The notes below the pieces were generated by a model. It made no database searches and was not told the origin of the DNA. It was given only the letters and a program-made list of their open reading frames with translations. DNA of 64,000 bases, taken from NCBI GenBank assembly GCA_958295895.1, contig CATQHI010000002.1:62001-126000 (forward strand), written 5' to 3'. The position numbers and the translations under genes were made by a program. This DNA is from Saprospiraceae bacterium (GTDB taxonomy: Bacteria; Bacteroidota; Bacteroidia; Chitinophagales; Saprospiraceae). This document shows positions 1 through 9,745 of this stretch, piece by piece; position 1 is the stretch's first letter, and each line of letters opens with the position of its first letter.

Positions 1-3000
1 CCGTCATCGTCATCATCGCACTGATCACCGATGCCGTCACCGTCCGTATCCGTCACATCCGAGGAGGTGAACTCGGGACAGTTGTCGTTGGCGTTCACTA
101 CGTAACCCAGCGGTGCCTCACAGGCTTCTACGAATACCGCCGGATCGCCCAGGCCGTCGTTATCTGTATCGGCGTAGAAAGTGGGCAGTATCTGGGAGGG
201 GTTAGCAATAAGGGGGCAGATATCCTCGCTATTGGATATTCCGTCGCCATCCGTATCCTCATCTCCGTTCAGTACCCGCAGGGTAGCCACGCCGGAAGAG
301 CTGGTATTCTCGTTGTCGGTGACCGTCAGGGTGATATCGTAATTCCCCACCTCCTCGAATACCGCGGTGGGATCGACGCCCTCGGCCTCGCCGGTAGACC
401 ACTCCCATTCGTACTTGGTGATGAAGCCATCGGAGTCACGCGATTCGGAGCCATCGAGGACAACCGTCAGGGGAGCCGTACCGTAGGCCGGCCGGAGGTT
501 GATCAGCGCGATGGGTACCTGATTGATGCTAGCGCAGTTGATGGCATCCTCACCAAAGCCGGTCGGGATACGCCCGTCCAGGGAGAGGTACAGCTTATCC
601 AGTTGCGCCCCACCTTCCCGGTAGGCGATATCCAGCGTAACGGTACCGTCGGGCAGATCGATGCCGCCCGTTTCTCCGGTAGCCTCGGTCCATTCCCAGA
701 CGTTGTAGGTGAAGCCCCGGTACCAGCGGAACCACTCTCCTCCGTTGAAGCGTACCCAGAAGGAGTCACCGTCCACACCGGTAGTGAAGGTGCGGCCGAA
801 CAAACGGTACTTACCAGCCTGTACGTTGCGGATGGTGAAGGACACCTTATTCTCCGCGATGTCCGCCGGCGGATCCGTAGTGGAGATGCCACGGGGAAAT
901 ACTACGTAGGCACCTCCCGAAGCACTATCACTGCGGACGGTCTCCCAGCCCGCTCCTACCTCGGCACACTCGGTCTCCAGCCAGAAAATACTGGTGCCGG
1001 TAGCCGATCCGTCACAAATGTCACCTACCCCGTCGCCGTCACTATCGATCTGGTTAGGGTTGGCAATGTCGGGACAGTTGTCGGTATTGTTTTCTACATA
1101 GTTTGCCGGGGGCAGGGCACAGGTGGCAAAGCCGTTGGCGGGATCACCGAAGCCGTCACCGTCAAGATCGGCGTAGTAGAATACCGCCTCCCCTACCCGC
1201 GCGTTGAAGGGCTCGCAGTCGTCGATATCCCGCACCCCATCGTTGTCATCGTCCGGGTCGCAGGCATCGCCGATGCCATCGCCGTCGGCATCCGCCAGAC
1301 TGCTTGAGTTGACGGTCGGGCAATTGTCCAACTGATTCGCCACGTACCCCGGGGGCACCACGCAGGATTCCAGGGGCTGACGGGGATCGCCGTAGCCATC
1401 CCGGTCCAGGTCGGCGTAGTAGGTCACCGGCGTAGTGATGGAGATCGTCAGCGTGGTCGTCGCCGTGGGGCAGCCGTTCTTTCCCCCTACGGTGTAGGTG
1501 TAGGTGCCCGACAGGCCGCTGGCCGGATTGAATTGATCCGGTACTACCCGACCGTCCAGGGTCCAGGTACCTCCCCGTTGGGGATTTCCGCCCAGGGCGA
1601 ACAACCGGTCGTAGAGGCTGAAGGATCCGTTGCTACCACAGGTTGCAATACTTCCGCCCGTGCCGGCCGAGGGCGTATCCAGATTCTGGTCGATGGTGAC
1701 GTTTTCGCTGGCCGTACAGCCTCCGGCACTGGTGGCCTCGGCGCGGTAGGTACCGGTAGCGGTTACTACCAGGGTATCGGCCCGACTCAGGACTTGGTTG
1801 GCAGCGTTGTACCAGACGATGGCCGCCGAGGTATCATCGGACACGGCGGCCAGGGTGATTGATTCTACCGAGCAATTGATCGTTTGCAGCGGAGCCTCAA
1901 TCCGTAAGTTGGACGGTACGGCACCTTCCAGTACCTCGACCGTACTAGTCAGCGGGCAATCCGGGGCGGTGGTAGCCAGCGTATAGGTGCCCGCTACGCT
2001 TACGGTGGGGTTAGCCTCCGTGGAGGTGAAACCCGCCGGCCCGGTCCAGCGGTAGTTACCGACCGATACGCTACCGGTGAGCTGAACACTGCCGGTATTA
2101 CAGTTAAGAACCTTGTCCTCCCCCCCTACGTTGGCGTCTACCGTACAGTTGATGTCCGTATCCCGGACCGTTAAGGTGAAGGTCGAGGAAGCAGTCAGCT
2201 TATTATAATCCGTGCCCGTCACCCGAATGCGGAACTGCTGGCGGGCAGCGGCCACCTCCGCACGAATGGTAAAAACGCCCGTGCTGGGGTCCAGCATGAT
2301 CCAGGACGGAAGTGCGCCTCCGTCTTCGAGGGTAGCGGTGTAGGCCAGTCTGTTGCCGGCGTATCCCTTATCGAAGTAATCACTTACGTCGTAGGTCTGC
2401 TCCTGGAGGACATCTACACTCAGCGCGGCAATCTGACCGGCACTAGGCACCGCCTGCGGCCGTACGTTGATCATGTAGATCACGTTATCCTGCCAGTCGC
2501 AGTTGCCCTGTCCCTGACCACAGCCGTTGCCGATGTTGTCCTGAAGCACGATGTATTCATTAGGGATTACCTCCCCGCTCGCCCTGATCGCCTTGTACAC
2601 ACGTACCCCTACGATCTGGTCCTTCAACTCGCCCTTGAGGTTACCCCCCAGGGAGTTGTACCCATTGATGGTGAGGCTGAAGGGACCGGGGATGGTGGGT
2701 TTACGTGCGCCGGCCACGAAGGGAATATCGTCCTTCAGCCAGGGCAGTAATGCCTGGAACCAGTCACGCCCGTGGTCGAACTGTAGCAGAACAGCATTAC
2801 TCGGACTCCGAAAAGTGGTCGTATTCGCGCCCCGGCTGTGCAGGGCGGCTAGTTGTAGTCCGACCACCTCCTTACTGGGGTCAGCCTGCACGAAGTAGTC
2901 CGAAAGAATCAGGTCACCCTCCTTACCCGCGTCGACGGCTGCGGCCGAGGGCACGTCCGAGCTGGGGCGGATAATAAACTCGCCGTTGGCGTACCGGCCC

Positions 3001-6000
3001 ATTTCCGTCCCGAAGCCGAAGGCCTCGAACAACTGTTGGGTAGTAATTTCCGAGCTTCCCTCCGGCGTTTGCATCCAGGCACCCCGTAAAATCGCCTTGG
3101 CCTCGGCCCCGTTATCGGCATTCGATTCGATGACCAGCCGCTCGGTGACCAGCCGGCGGTAGGGGGGGGCGGTGGTTACGAAGCGCAGTACGGCATCCAC
3201 GTAGGTGCCGGGCGCGATGCGCAGTCCCTCCTCCGGTACGGTAAGTCCGGTGACGATGAAGTTATCGGTATTCGTAGTAGTGAGCCGGCGAATGATCAGC
3301 GGCGTGCTGCCATCGTTGTGAATACGCATCGTGTTCTCCAGCCGGGTAATGGTAGTATCCTGCTGGAAATTGATGGGCCGCTCTATCTTATTAAAGGTAT
3401 AGAAGGTATCGGCCGGTAAGCCCCGGTCGCTGTAGAGCAGCGTGGTCATATTCTCCAAACGGATGACTGCACCCGTGCTAGGCACCAGCGTAAAGGAACG
3501 CACCGCCGTGCCCTCATTGCCGCGTGCATCGGTTACCGTGGCCCGCACTATATTGCTCTGGGCGGTAACCCCGTTAGGTAGCGTCACCGTAAATGGACCG
3601 GTATACCGCGTAGGGCCCTGTCCGTTCAGGGTATAGAAGATATCACCCACACTGCCGCTACCCGACTTATCGGTGGCCGTGAGGGTCACCGTGGCCTGTC
3701 CGTAGTACTCCCCGGCGGGATTGGTACTACCGGCAACACTGATGGTGATGTTTGGAGCAAATGCACTGCTATCTACGGGTACGATGTCCACGTAGATGAG
3801 CTTAGTATTGCCGTTAGCCGGCGCACCCTCGTCATCTAGGGTAAGCTTCCCGTCACTCACGCGCACCGTATCCACCCCCACCGCGAAGGTGCTGGTGCTG
3901 GAAGGAATGAAGTCCTCGATCAGCGTTTGCCCCTCGGCCCGCACGGTGTGCCGGCTGTTGGTGTTCGTAGGGTCGCCGGCCGCGAGTTGCACGCGGTAGA
4001 GCCCGTTGGGTACGGCAATCTCCCAGTCCCGCGGACTGTCCTGACCGAAAGGCTCCAAACTATTGAAAGAGCGCAACAACTTGTCGTCGTCGGAGCTGGC
4101 ATTCGTGATGCCCCGCTCGTCCCCCCGGGCCGCGGCCGTATTGTCTAGGGGTTGCTTCGTGACGGGGTCGATCCAGCCGTAGGTCTGCCCATTACCCCGT
4201 TTACCGTAGGCCAGGCCTATGTCGGCCAGGTAACCGGTCGGCGGCGAGAAGGAATCGTCCTGAAAGTTAATCTTGAGCGTGCCGTTTTCCGCCGGCTCGT
4301 TTACGGTGGCCGTGATGCGCAGTACGGCCGGTTCAAACCCCGCTGCCGTAGCCGTCACGGTGCCCTCGTACACGCCGAAGGCCAGTTGCCGCCCGTCCAC
4401 CGTAATGTCGATCTGCTCCCCGTAGGTGTAGCTGCTGGGTACGATGATCCAGGGGTCGCTGGGGCTCAGCGTTACCGCATCCTCGAGAATATCGGTATTA
4501 GCGATCAGCTCGGTGGTGTACTGTCCCGAAAGCTCGCCCACCGTAGCACTCACGCGCAGCACGTCGGGCTCGAAAGTCAGGGCCGGCTCGGGGGCCACGT
4601 AGGGCTTAACGTTGGTCACTAAGAAGAGGTAGTCCTGGTAATCTCCGTTACTAGCATCCTCGAACCCCACCAAATAGGCGTTGGCAATCGGTGCCCCCTC
4701 ACGGTCGCGCGCGGGATACACGCGTGCCCGGTGGGCCACTCCATCCGTATTCAGGGCATCCTCCGTGTAGTTGAAGCGGGAAAAGGAATTGGAGTAGACG
4801 TACAGGCCGAAGGCACCCCGGCGGGGCGTAAACGAGATAGTCCCCGAAGCCTGGGGCGGAAATAGGGTCTGGGCCGCGGGCAGTCCATCGGCCAGCACAC
4901 CCACCTGATTAGTCTCTACCTCCCCGTTGACCCGACTGTACCAGCCGAAGGGCAGGGTTTCGGCGGGGCTGTAGCGCGCCACGGGCACCATCTGCACCTC
5001 GCCGGGCCCGGCCGCTTCGAAGAGGGGCTCCAGTACTTCTTCTCCCTGGGCGGTCGCTGCGGTGGTATTTTCCAGCGTAGTCCACCCTACGTTCACGTCG
5101 TAGCCCAGCGTGTTGACCACATCCTGTAGCGGCGGCTCTCCGGTGCCTTCGTATTTCTGCGTTTTTAGCCCGTACAACCCTAGCTGAAAGGTACCAGATT
5201 CGGTATTCGTGGTAAATACAAGGCTACTCTCCTGATACCCCAGATCGCTCAGACTACCTCCCGGCTTAAAGGTTACGGTATAATCCTGCGCGGCCGCCGG
5301 TGCAAGCGTAATGGATTTGGGCCCAGCCACGGTGAAGTTGCCGGCAAACTGTCCGGCCCCGATGCGCACTCCGGTGATTTCCAGGGGCGCATTACCGGTG
5401 TTCCGGATAGTCACGGTCTTAGTGTCCTCCTGGGGTGCCGGTCCCTGGACGGAGGCCTCAAAGATGAGTTCGTCGGGGGTGGCGGTCACCACGGGAGCCA
5501 GCACGACCTGGGCGGGGGCTACGTTGGTAACGCGCACCACGATATCCTGGTAGTCGAAACCGTTAATGTGCTCCTCAAAGGCCAGGATGTAGATGTTATC
5601 TACGCCGGGCTGCTCGTAGACCCGCACGTGGTGGGGGATGGCCCGCTCAAACGTATTGAGCACATCCTCCAGGTACACGTAGCGGTCGTCGAAAAAGGGC
5701 CACCGGCTGTAAAAGCCAAACGTTTTATCACCGGGGTCGAAGGAGGTCACACTAGACCGGGTGAGGTCGGGCTGTAGCGTACGGGCCTGCCCATTGGCGT
5801 TACCTACCGATAGCAGCTCGGAGGCGGAGGAGGATATACCGCTTTCGTACCAGCCGAAACCGACCACCGGATCGTTGGCCTTGGGTCCGTATACGGCTAG
5901 CACCTCCAGGGTAACCGGGCTGCCCGCGATGGCCCGCTGAAAGTACGGGATGCGCTGCTCGTCGCCGAGTATATCATTATAGGATACATTCCCCGGTAAA

Positions 6001-8291
6001 TCAATTTTGTTGGTAGCCGGGTCCTGGTCCCCTACGTTGATCGCCAGGTCGTAGGTATCGAATATCTGCTGTAGGGAGGGCTCATCGTTGTTGCCGGGTA
6101 GGTTGGTGCCCAGTCCCCGTAGCTCAATCTCAGCCCGCACCTCCGTGTTCTCACCGGTCACCAGCAGCGTGGCAAACTTCGAGCCCGGTGTGGTGGGGTT
6201 AAAGTTCAGCAGCACGGTGGCCCGTTTGTTGGGGTCGATCAGCGTGGGCAGAGTGGAGGCCGTGACCTTGAACTGATCGGCATCCGGCCCCGTGATCGTC
6301 ACTTTAGGCTGGAGTAGGGCGGCGTTACCCCGGTTGATGATGCTCACGATGATGTCCTCACCGGGCACCCCATCGGCCACGTCATCCGTGATCACCGCGA
6401 GTGGATCGACCTCAATGGTAGGCTGGGGGGAAGAGTTCTCGTTGGGGCGCACCAGAACGATGCCCTGCCGGCCGTAGTCGGCTACGTATAGATTGCCCGT
6501 CACGCGGTCCTCGATGATGTCGAGCGGATCTTTAAATCCCGACAAACCGGGAATCTTTTCCTTACTGGTGAGGATGTCTCCGTTGGGTCCGTTGGGAAGC
6601 AGGACAATTATGTCGTCACCAGCACTGTAGCGGCACACCAGCAGGGCGCCCTTTAGCTTACCGCCTTCGGCCTCACTGCGGTACTCGATCACGCCGTTGG
6701 GAGAAAAGCCGTAGCCGAAGTTGTAGGCCACGCCGCGGTAGTTGGGGTCGGGGCTGACCGAGTTGTCGTAGCCCACTACATCCACCGGACCGCGGTTCAG
6801 GACGAACTCGCCCCGCCGCGGATTGGCGTGGCCGTAGAATCCGATATTCTTTTCCGGATCGACGCGGAAGAGGAAATCGCGCTGCGTATTGTTGCCGAAG
6901 GTGGCCGGGATGACCGGGTACTTCGGATTGCTGTAATCGTAGAACTCGCCGTTGGGCCGTCGCGTACCGTCTACCGAGGCCGGGGTGTTACTGCCGCCGG
7001 CCGTTCCGTTGGTGGGAATATAGAGCTGGCCGTTGCTGTGCCAGACCAGGTCGAAGGCGTTACGGATGCCGGTCGCGAATATTTTCAGCGGCGCGTTGAC
7101 GTAGTAGGGGTTATAGGTACCGTTGTCGGGGTAGACCGTTCCGTTTTCCGTATAGGTACCGGTGCCGGTGCCAAGGGTGGGCGAGTTGACGTCCACCGCA
7201 TCGATGGCAGCCTGGTCCTGGGTGGTCTTAGCGTCGAGCGGCCACTTGTTTTGGGGCAGCAGGTCCAGGTCCAACTGGAGGGTAGCGGCGGAGAGGAGCC
7301 GCTCCTCCCGAAAGCCCCACGAGCGGTCGGGGGCACCGCCGGCCGTATTGCTACCTACGTTGAAGTACAGCAGATTGGGCTGGCCATCACGGAAGGCCAG
7401 GCCGTTGACGAGGTGGTCGCGGCGTGACCGGGGCAGGTTGGTGACCAGCAGGTTTTCCGTACCGAGGTTAGCCCCCGACAGCCGGCTGATCTTACCGTCC
7501 CAGGCCGGCCCGTTGGTAAGCACCCCCGTGGAGTGGCTCACGAAGGCCACCGGATCGGTGGCCGGAGAGCGCGGGTCGAACACCAGGCCGATGGCCGTAC
7601 GGGCTCCGTACTTATCCTCGATCACTGTGATGGTCTTGCGGTTGGACAGCGCACCGCTACCCTGGGAATCCATATCCCAGCGGTCGATGGTGCCGCTGAT
7701 GCGCAGGCCGTAGAGTTTGCGGTCCGGGCCGATGGTCAGGGAGGTATAAACCTCACCGGTAGCCACGTTACCGACCTGCACGAAGGAGACGCCGTCGAGG
7801 GGGTTGCGCTCGTCCGGTTTCTCGCCGGCGGTGGTGAAGGTGGCGGAGTAGGTCTCGAAGGTAGCCCCGGTGAGGTCCTTTACGCCGTCGATGACAAAGC
7901 GGTAGGACGTATTGGGTTCGAGCTGAGAAATCGGCGTGATATTGATCGCGTCGCCGCCCCCCGTACCATTGGCGGAGGAGGGCACCTCGTTGCCGGTGGC
8001 TACCTCGAAGAGCTTGACGGTGCGGCTATTGACGGTGCTGTTGTCCACGCCGAAAATGCCGTCCTTACCGTTGGGTAGAAACAGGTCATTGGCGGAAATG
8101 GAGGTAGTGAGACTTACATCCTGGGCGCCGTTGGCCGGGATGCTGCTCTTTACGCGGGGCGTGCCACTGGTTTGCCACAGGCCGGCCTCCGTCAAATGAG
8201 CGGCGGCGGAGTATCCCGGCACAAGTACACCCAGCAATAGGCTGGCTGCAAAGACAAAAAGTTTCACGGGTACAAGTAAAGTGTTATTCAT
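1..8291 (-). CDS. Giant secreted multidomain protein (3' end outside window)
   Basis: An open minus-strand frame runs without a stop from ATG at 8291 to the window edge (~2763 codons), so the C-terminus is missing. Residues 1-30 form a signal peptide. Domains judged by eye: Big_5-like Ig fold (~45-155); sorbosone-dehydrogenase-like beta-propeller (~165-615); two ASH/choice-of-anchor-like domains (~620-730 and ~930-1047) alternating with two copies of a ~190-residue unit (~733-927, ~1048-1233) that each end in a DYQD motif; malectin-like (~1334-1497); chitobiase-C-like (~1505-1610); a third ASH-like domain (~1637-1745); cadherin-like (~1950-2043); thrombospondin type 3 calcium repeats (DxDGDGxGD, ~2289-2427 and from ~2680); a carbohydrate-binding-like beta-sandwich (~2434-2582); PKD (~2587-2672). 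Family knowledge suggests a surface or secreted carbohydrate-binding or adhesive protein. A T9SS tail would be expected beyond the edge. Enzymatic activity of the propeller is unproven. Confidence 0.85.
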   Translation of the reverse strand, partial: MNNTLLVPVKLFVFAASLLLGVLVPGYSAAAHLTEAGLWQTSGTPRVKSSIPANGAQDVSLTTSISANDLFLPNGKDGIFGVDNSTVNSRTVKLFEVATGNEVPSSANGTGGGDAINITPISQLEPNTSYRFVIDGVKDLTGATFETYSATFTTAGEKPDERNPLDGVSFVQVGNVATGEVYTSLTIGPDRKLYGLRISGTIDRWDMDSQGSGALSNRKTITVIEDKYGARTAIGLVFDPRSPATDPVAFVSHSTGVLTNGPAWDGKISRLSGANLGTENLLVTNLPRSRRDHLVNGLAFRDGQPNLLYFNVGSNTAGGAPDRSWGFREERLLSAATLQLDLDLLPQNKWPLDAKTTQDQAAIDAVDVNSPTLGTGTGTYTENGTVYPDNGTYNPYYVNAPLKIFATGIRNAFDLVWHSNGQLYIPTNGTAGGSNTPASVDGTRRPNGEFYDYSNPKYPVIPATFGNNTQRDFLFRVDPEKNIGFYGHANPRRGEFVLNRGPVDVVGYDNSVSPDPNYRGVAYNFGYGFSPNGVIEYRSEAEGGKLKGALLVCRYSAGDDIIVLLPNGPNGDILTSKEKIPGLSGFKDPLDIIEDRVTGNLYVADYGRQGIVLVRPNENSSPQPTIEVDPLAVITDDVADGVPGEDIIVSIINRGNAALLQPKVTITGPDADQFKVTASTLPTLIDPNKRATVLLNFNPTTPGSKFATLLVTGENTEVRAEIELRGLGTNLPGNNDEPSLQQIFDTYDLAINVGDQDPATNKIDLPGNVSYNDILGDEQRIPYFQRAIAGSPVTLEVLAVYGPKANDPVVGFGWYESGISSSASELLSVGNANGQARTLQPDLTRSSVTSFDPGDKTFGFYSRWPFFDDRYVYLEDVLNTFERAIPHHVRVYEQPGVDNIYILAFEEHINGFDYQDIVVRVTNVAPAQVVLAPVVTATPDELIFEASVQGPAPQEDTKTVTIRNTGNAPLEITGVRIGAGQFAGNFTVAGPKSITLAPAAAQDYTVTFKPGGSLSDLGYQESSLVFTTNTESGTFQLGLYGLKTQKYEGTGEPPLQDVVNTLGYDVNVGWTTLENTTAATAQGEEVLEPLFEAAGPGEVQMVPVARYSPAETLPFGWYSRVNGEVETNQVGVLADGLPAAQTLFPPQASGTISFTPRRGAFGLYVYSNSFSRFNYTEDALNTDGVAHRARVYPARDREGAPIANAYLVGFEDASNGDYQDYLFLVTNVKPYVAPEPALTFEPDVLRVSATVGELSGQYTTELIANTDILEDAVTLSPSDPWIIVPSSYTYGEQIDITVDGRQLAFGVYEGTVTATAAGFEPAVLRITATVNEPAENGTLKINFQDDSFSPPTGYLADIGLAYGKRGNGQTYGWIDPVTKQPLDNTAAARGDERGITNASSDDDKLLRSFNSLEPFGQDSPRDWEIAVPNGLYRVQLAAGDPTNTNSRHTVRAEGQTLIEDFIPSSTSTFAVGVDTVRVSDGKLTLDDEGAPANGNTKLIYVDIVPVDSSAFAPNITISVAGSTNPAGEYYGQATVTLTATDKSGSGSVGDIFYTLNGQGPTRYTGPFTVTLPNGVTAQSNIVRATVTDARGNEGTAVRSFTLVPSTGAVIRLENMTTLLYSDRGLPADTFYTFNKIERPINFQQDTTITRLENTMRIHNDGSTPLIIRRLTTTNTDNFIVTGLTVPEEGLRIAPGTYVDAVLRFVTTAPPYRRLVTERLVIESNADNGAEAKAILRGAWMQTPEGSSEITTQQLFEAFGFGTEMGRYANGEFIIRPSSDVPSAAAVDAGKEGDLILSDYFVQADPSKEVVGLQLAALHSRGANTTTFRSPSNAVLLQFDHGRDWFQALLPWLKDDIPFVAGARKPTIPGPFSLTINGYNSLGGNLKGELKDQIVGVRVYKAIRASGEVIPNEYIVLQDNIGNGCGQGQGNCDWQDNVIYMINVRPQAVPSAGQIAALSVDVLQEQTYDVSDYFDKGYAGNRLAYTATLEDGGALPSWIMLDPSTGVFTIRAEVAAARQQFRIRVTGTDYNKLTASSTFTLTVRDTDINCTVDANVGGEDKVLNCNTGSVQLTGSVSVGNYRWTGPAGFTSTEANPTVSVAGTYTLATTAPDCPLTSTVEVLEGAVPSNLRIEAPLQTINCSVESITLAAVSDDTSAAIVWYNAANQVLSRADTLVVTATGTYRAEATSAGGCTASENVTIDQNLDTPSAGTGGSIATCGSNGSFSLYDRLFALGGNPQRGGTWTLDGRVVPDQFNPASGLSGTYTYTVGGKNGCPTATTTLTISITTPVTYYADLDRDGYGDPRQPLESCVVPPGYVANQLDNCPTVNSSSLADADGDGIGDACDPDDDNDGVRDIDDCEPFNARVGEAVFYYADLDGDGFGDPANGFATCALPPANYVENNTDNCPDIANPNQIDSDGDGVGDICDGSATGTSIFWLETECAEVGAGWETVRSDSASGGAYVVFPRGISTTDPPADIAENKVSFTIRNVQAGKYRLFGRTFTTGVDGDSFWVRFNGGEWFRWYRGFTYNVWEWTEATGETGGIDLPDGTVTLDIAYREGGAQLDKLYLSLDGRIPTGFGEDAINCASINQVPIALINLRPAYGTAPLTVVLDGSESRDSDGFITKYEWEWSTGEAEGVDPTAVFEEVGNYDITLTVTDNENTSSSGVATLRVLNGDEDTDGDGISNSEDICPLIANPSQILPTFYADTDNDGLGDPAVFVEACEAPLGYVVNANDNCPEFTSSDVTDTDGDGIGDQCDDDDD

Positions 8292-8400
8292 TTGTGCTAG
8301 TTTCGGCGATAGCCGGTGGGGGATTAGGCACCGGATCACAATAGACCACCCGTACAAGTAGCCGCGTTTCGGTAGGGTCGTAGCTGTAGTGTCGTAGGGA

Positions 8401-8408
8401 CAAAGCTA
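8401..8408 (-). promoter_or_regulatory. Candidate -7 element for the giant secreted gene
   Basis: The minus strand reads TAGCTTTG, an exact match to the Bacteroidota -7 consensus TAnnTTTG. It would give a leader of about 105 nt before the ATG at 8291. No clear TTTG -33 box lies at the right distance, so the call is moderate. Confidence 0.4.
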
Positions 8409-8736
8409 CCATTGTTTCGCTCACCTGTCCTCCACCATATGTGTGGGGCCACACCCGGTCAGTGATCGCGCTTGGAAGTGATGACTGGGGAGGTAACGGG
8501 GGGAAGGATGGGGTGTACGGTTAACGAACTGCTAAAGTGCCTGCTTACCGCAGAACGTACTTTAACGTATAGGGTGCCTCAGTAGATACGGGGTAGCGTG
8601 TCGCTCAGTTTTCTTCAACGGGGGTGATGATGTCGTCCCAACGAAAGGAGTGGACCGTAGTTCGGCGCTAGGCGAGTACTGGGGCGAGGGGGGTGGGGGC
8701 GAAGTGAAGATTTGTCAGCCCCACTGCCTTTGGGTA

Positions 8737-8755
8737 GCACCTGCGGCCCCGCCCC
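8737..8755 (+). repeat. Dispersed GC-rich element, copy 1
   Basis: GCACCTGCGGCCCCGCCCC, full 19-base match, 161 bases upstream of and co-oriented with the Wza-type gene. Confidence 0.8.
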
Positions 8756-8886
8756 CTGGCCCCGACGGCGGTACACCAAAACTTGATTTTTGCGCGTTTG
8801 CCTCGGGAACACCCGCTTTCACTTGTGTGTAAAGCGCCCCCAGAGTATGCTGCCCCGACACATAAAGGCCGGAGGTGTGCGTAACC

Positions 8887-8894
8887 TATCTTTG
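8887..8894 (+). promoter_or_regulatory. -7 element of the EPS export operon
   Basis: TATCTTTG matches TAnnTTTG exactly and lies 21 bases before the ATG at 8916, so the leader would be short. A -33 TTTG is not evident. Confidence 0.55.
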
Positions 8895-8915
8895 CCGCGT
8901 TAATACCGATTCCGC

Positions 8916-9707
8916 ATGCGCCTACCCCTCTTATTTTTTCTGGCTCTCCTCGTTGGCACTAGTAGCTGTGTTTCCTATAGGGAGCTGGTGAATTTCGAGG
9001 ACATCCGCGCGCAGCAGGAGCAGGTAGAGGACATCGATAATGCTTTGGAGCTACGGATCCAGCCCCGGGACCTGCTACGCATCCAGGTACTAAGCGTGGA
9101 CCCCGAGGCGGCCGCGCCCTTCAACGATGCGGCGGGAGGGAGTAGTGGCGGCGGCGGACTCGGCCAGGCGAACAATCAGAACCTGCAGCTGCTGACGGGC
9201 TACCTGGTGGATGAGGACGGCTTCATTGACATTCCGCTGCTGGGCCGGATCGAGGCGGCCGGCCAAACGGTGGAATCACTGCAGTTTCTCATCCGGGGCC
9301 GGCTCGAAAAGTACCTGGTGGACCCGGTGGTCAACGTGCGCTACCTCAACTTCAAAGTCACGGTGCTCGGCGAGGTGGTACAGCCCGGCGTAATCCCCCT
9401 ACCGAACAGCCGGGTGACCGTGCTAGAGGCCATCGGCCTGGCCGGCGACCTGACCGACTATGCCGACCGGACCTCTGTACTCGTAGTGCGCGAGCAGGAC
9501 GGTAGGCGCAGCTACAAGCGACTGAACTTCCAGAACGACGAAGTTTTCTCCTCCGATTACTACTACCTGAAGCAGAACGATGTGATTTACGTAAATCCCA
9601 TCCGGGCGCGCACCGCGACGGTCTCCGACCCCGCCCAACGCTTCGTGACCTATCTGGCCCCGGTGCTCTCCGTGGCCACCCTCATTATCGCCCTCACCCG
9701 CAACTAG
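8916..9707 (+). CDS. wza: Wza-type polysaccharide export lipoprotein
   Basis: Outer-membrane exporter that forms the exit channel for capsule or EPS. The 263-residue product starts with a lipoprotein signal whose lipobox is TSSC (Cys18). A Poly_export domain follows (motif IQPRDLLRI, ~47-55), then an SLBB domain (motif VTVLGEVVQPG, from ~148), and a hydrophobic C-terminal helix (~243-263), as in Wza-like proteins that span the outer membrane by a helix. It is shorter than E. coli Wza (379 residues), which is common in Bacteroidota. It is the first gene of the EPS locus, behind an exact -7 element, and is followed 38 bases later by the co-polymerase kinase. Wza-family assignment is firm; the substrate is inferred from context. 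Confidence 0.93.
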   Translation: MRLPLLFFLALLVGTSSCVSYRELVNFEDIRAQQEQVEDIDNALELRIQPRDLLRIQVLSVDPEAAAPFNDAAGGSSGGGGLGQANNQNLQLLTGYLVDEDGFIDIPLLGRIEAAGQTVESLQFLIRGRLEKYLVDPVVNVRYLNFKVTVLGEVVQPGVIPLPNSRVTVLEAIGLAGDLTDYADRTSVLVVREQDGRRSYKRLNFQNDEVFSSDYYYLKQNDVIYVNPIRARTATVSDPAQRFVTYLAPVLSVATLIIALTRN

Positions 9708-9745
9708 CGGTCGGCCCTGCGGCCGGTGCGAAATTATACGACCCT

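Larger units (their letters stand above)
8292..8915. other. Intergenic region between divergent giant gene and EPS locus
   Basis: No convincing gene is seen in these 624 bases; short frames here have poor composition. The region holds candidate -7 elements for both flanking genes (8401-8408 minus, 8887-8894 plus), a short palindrome GTGTGGGGCCACAC at 8441-8454, and one copy of the dispersed GCACCTGCGGCCCCGCCCC element at 8737-8755. Confidence 0.6.

Noticed and set aside
1-1450. Regularly recurring GAT/GTC-rich stretches suggesting a tandem DNA repeat or CRISPR
   Set aside because: They are codons of thrombospondin type 3 calcium-binding repeats in the giant minus-strand protein; no constant repeat with unique spacers is present.
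8615-8832. 60-65 codon frames on both strands upstream of the Wza-type gene
   Set aside because: Proline/glycine-rich low-complexity products without motifs, overlapping the GC-rich element and promoter region.
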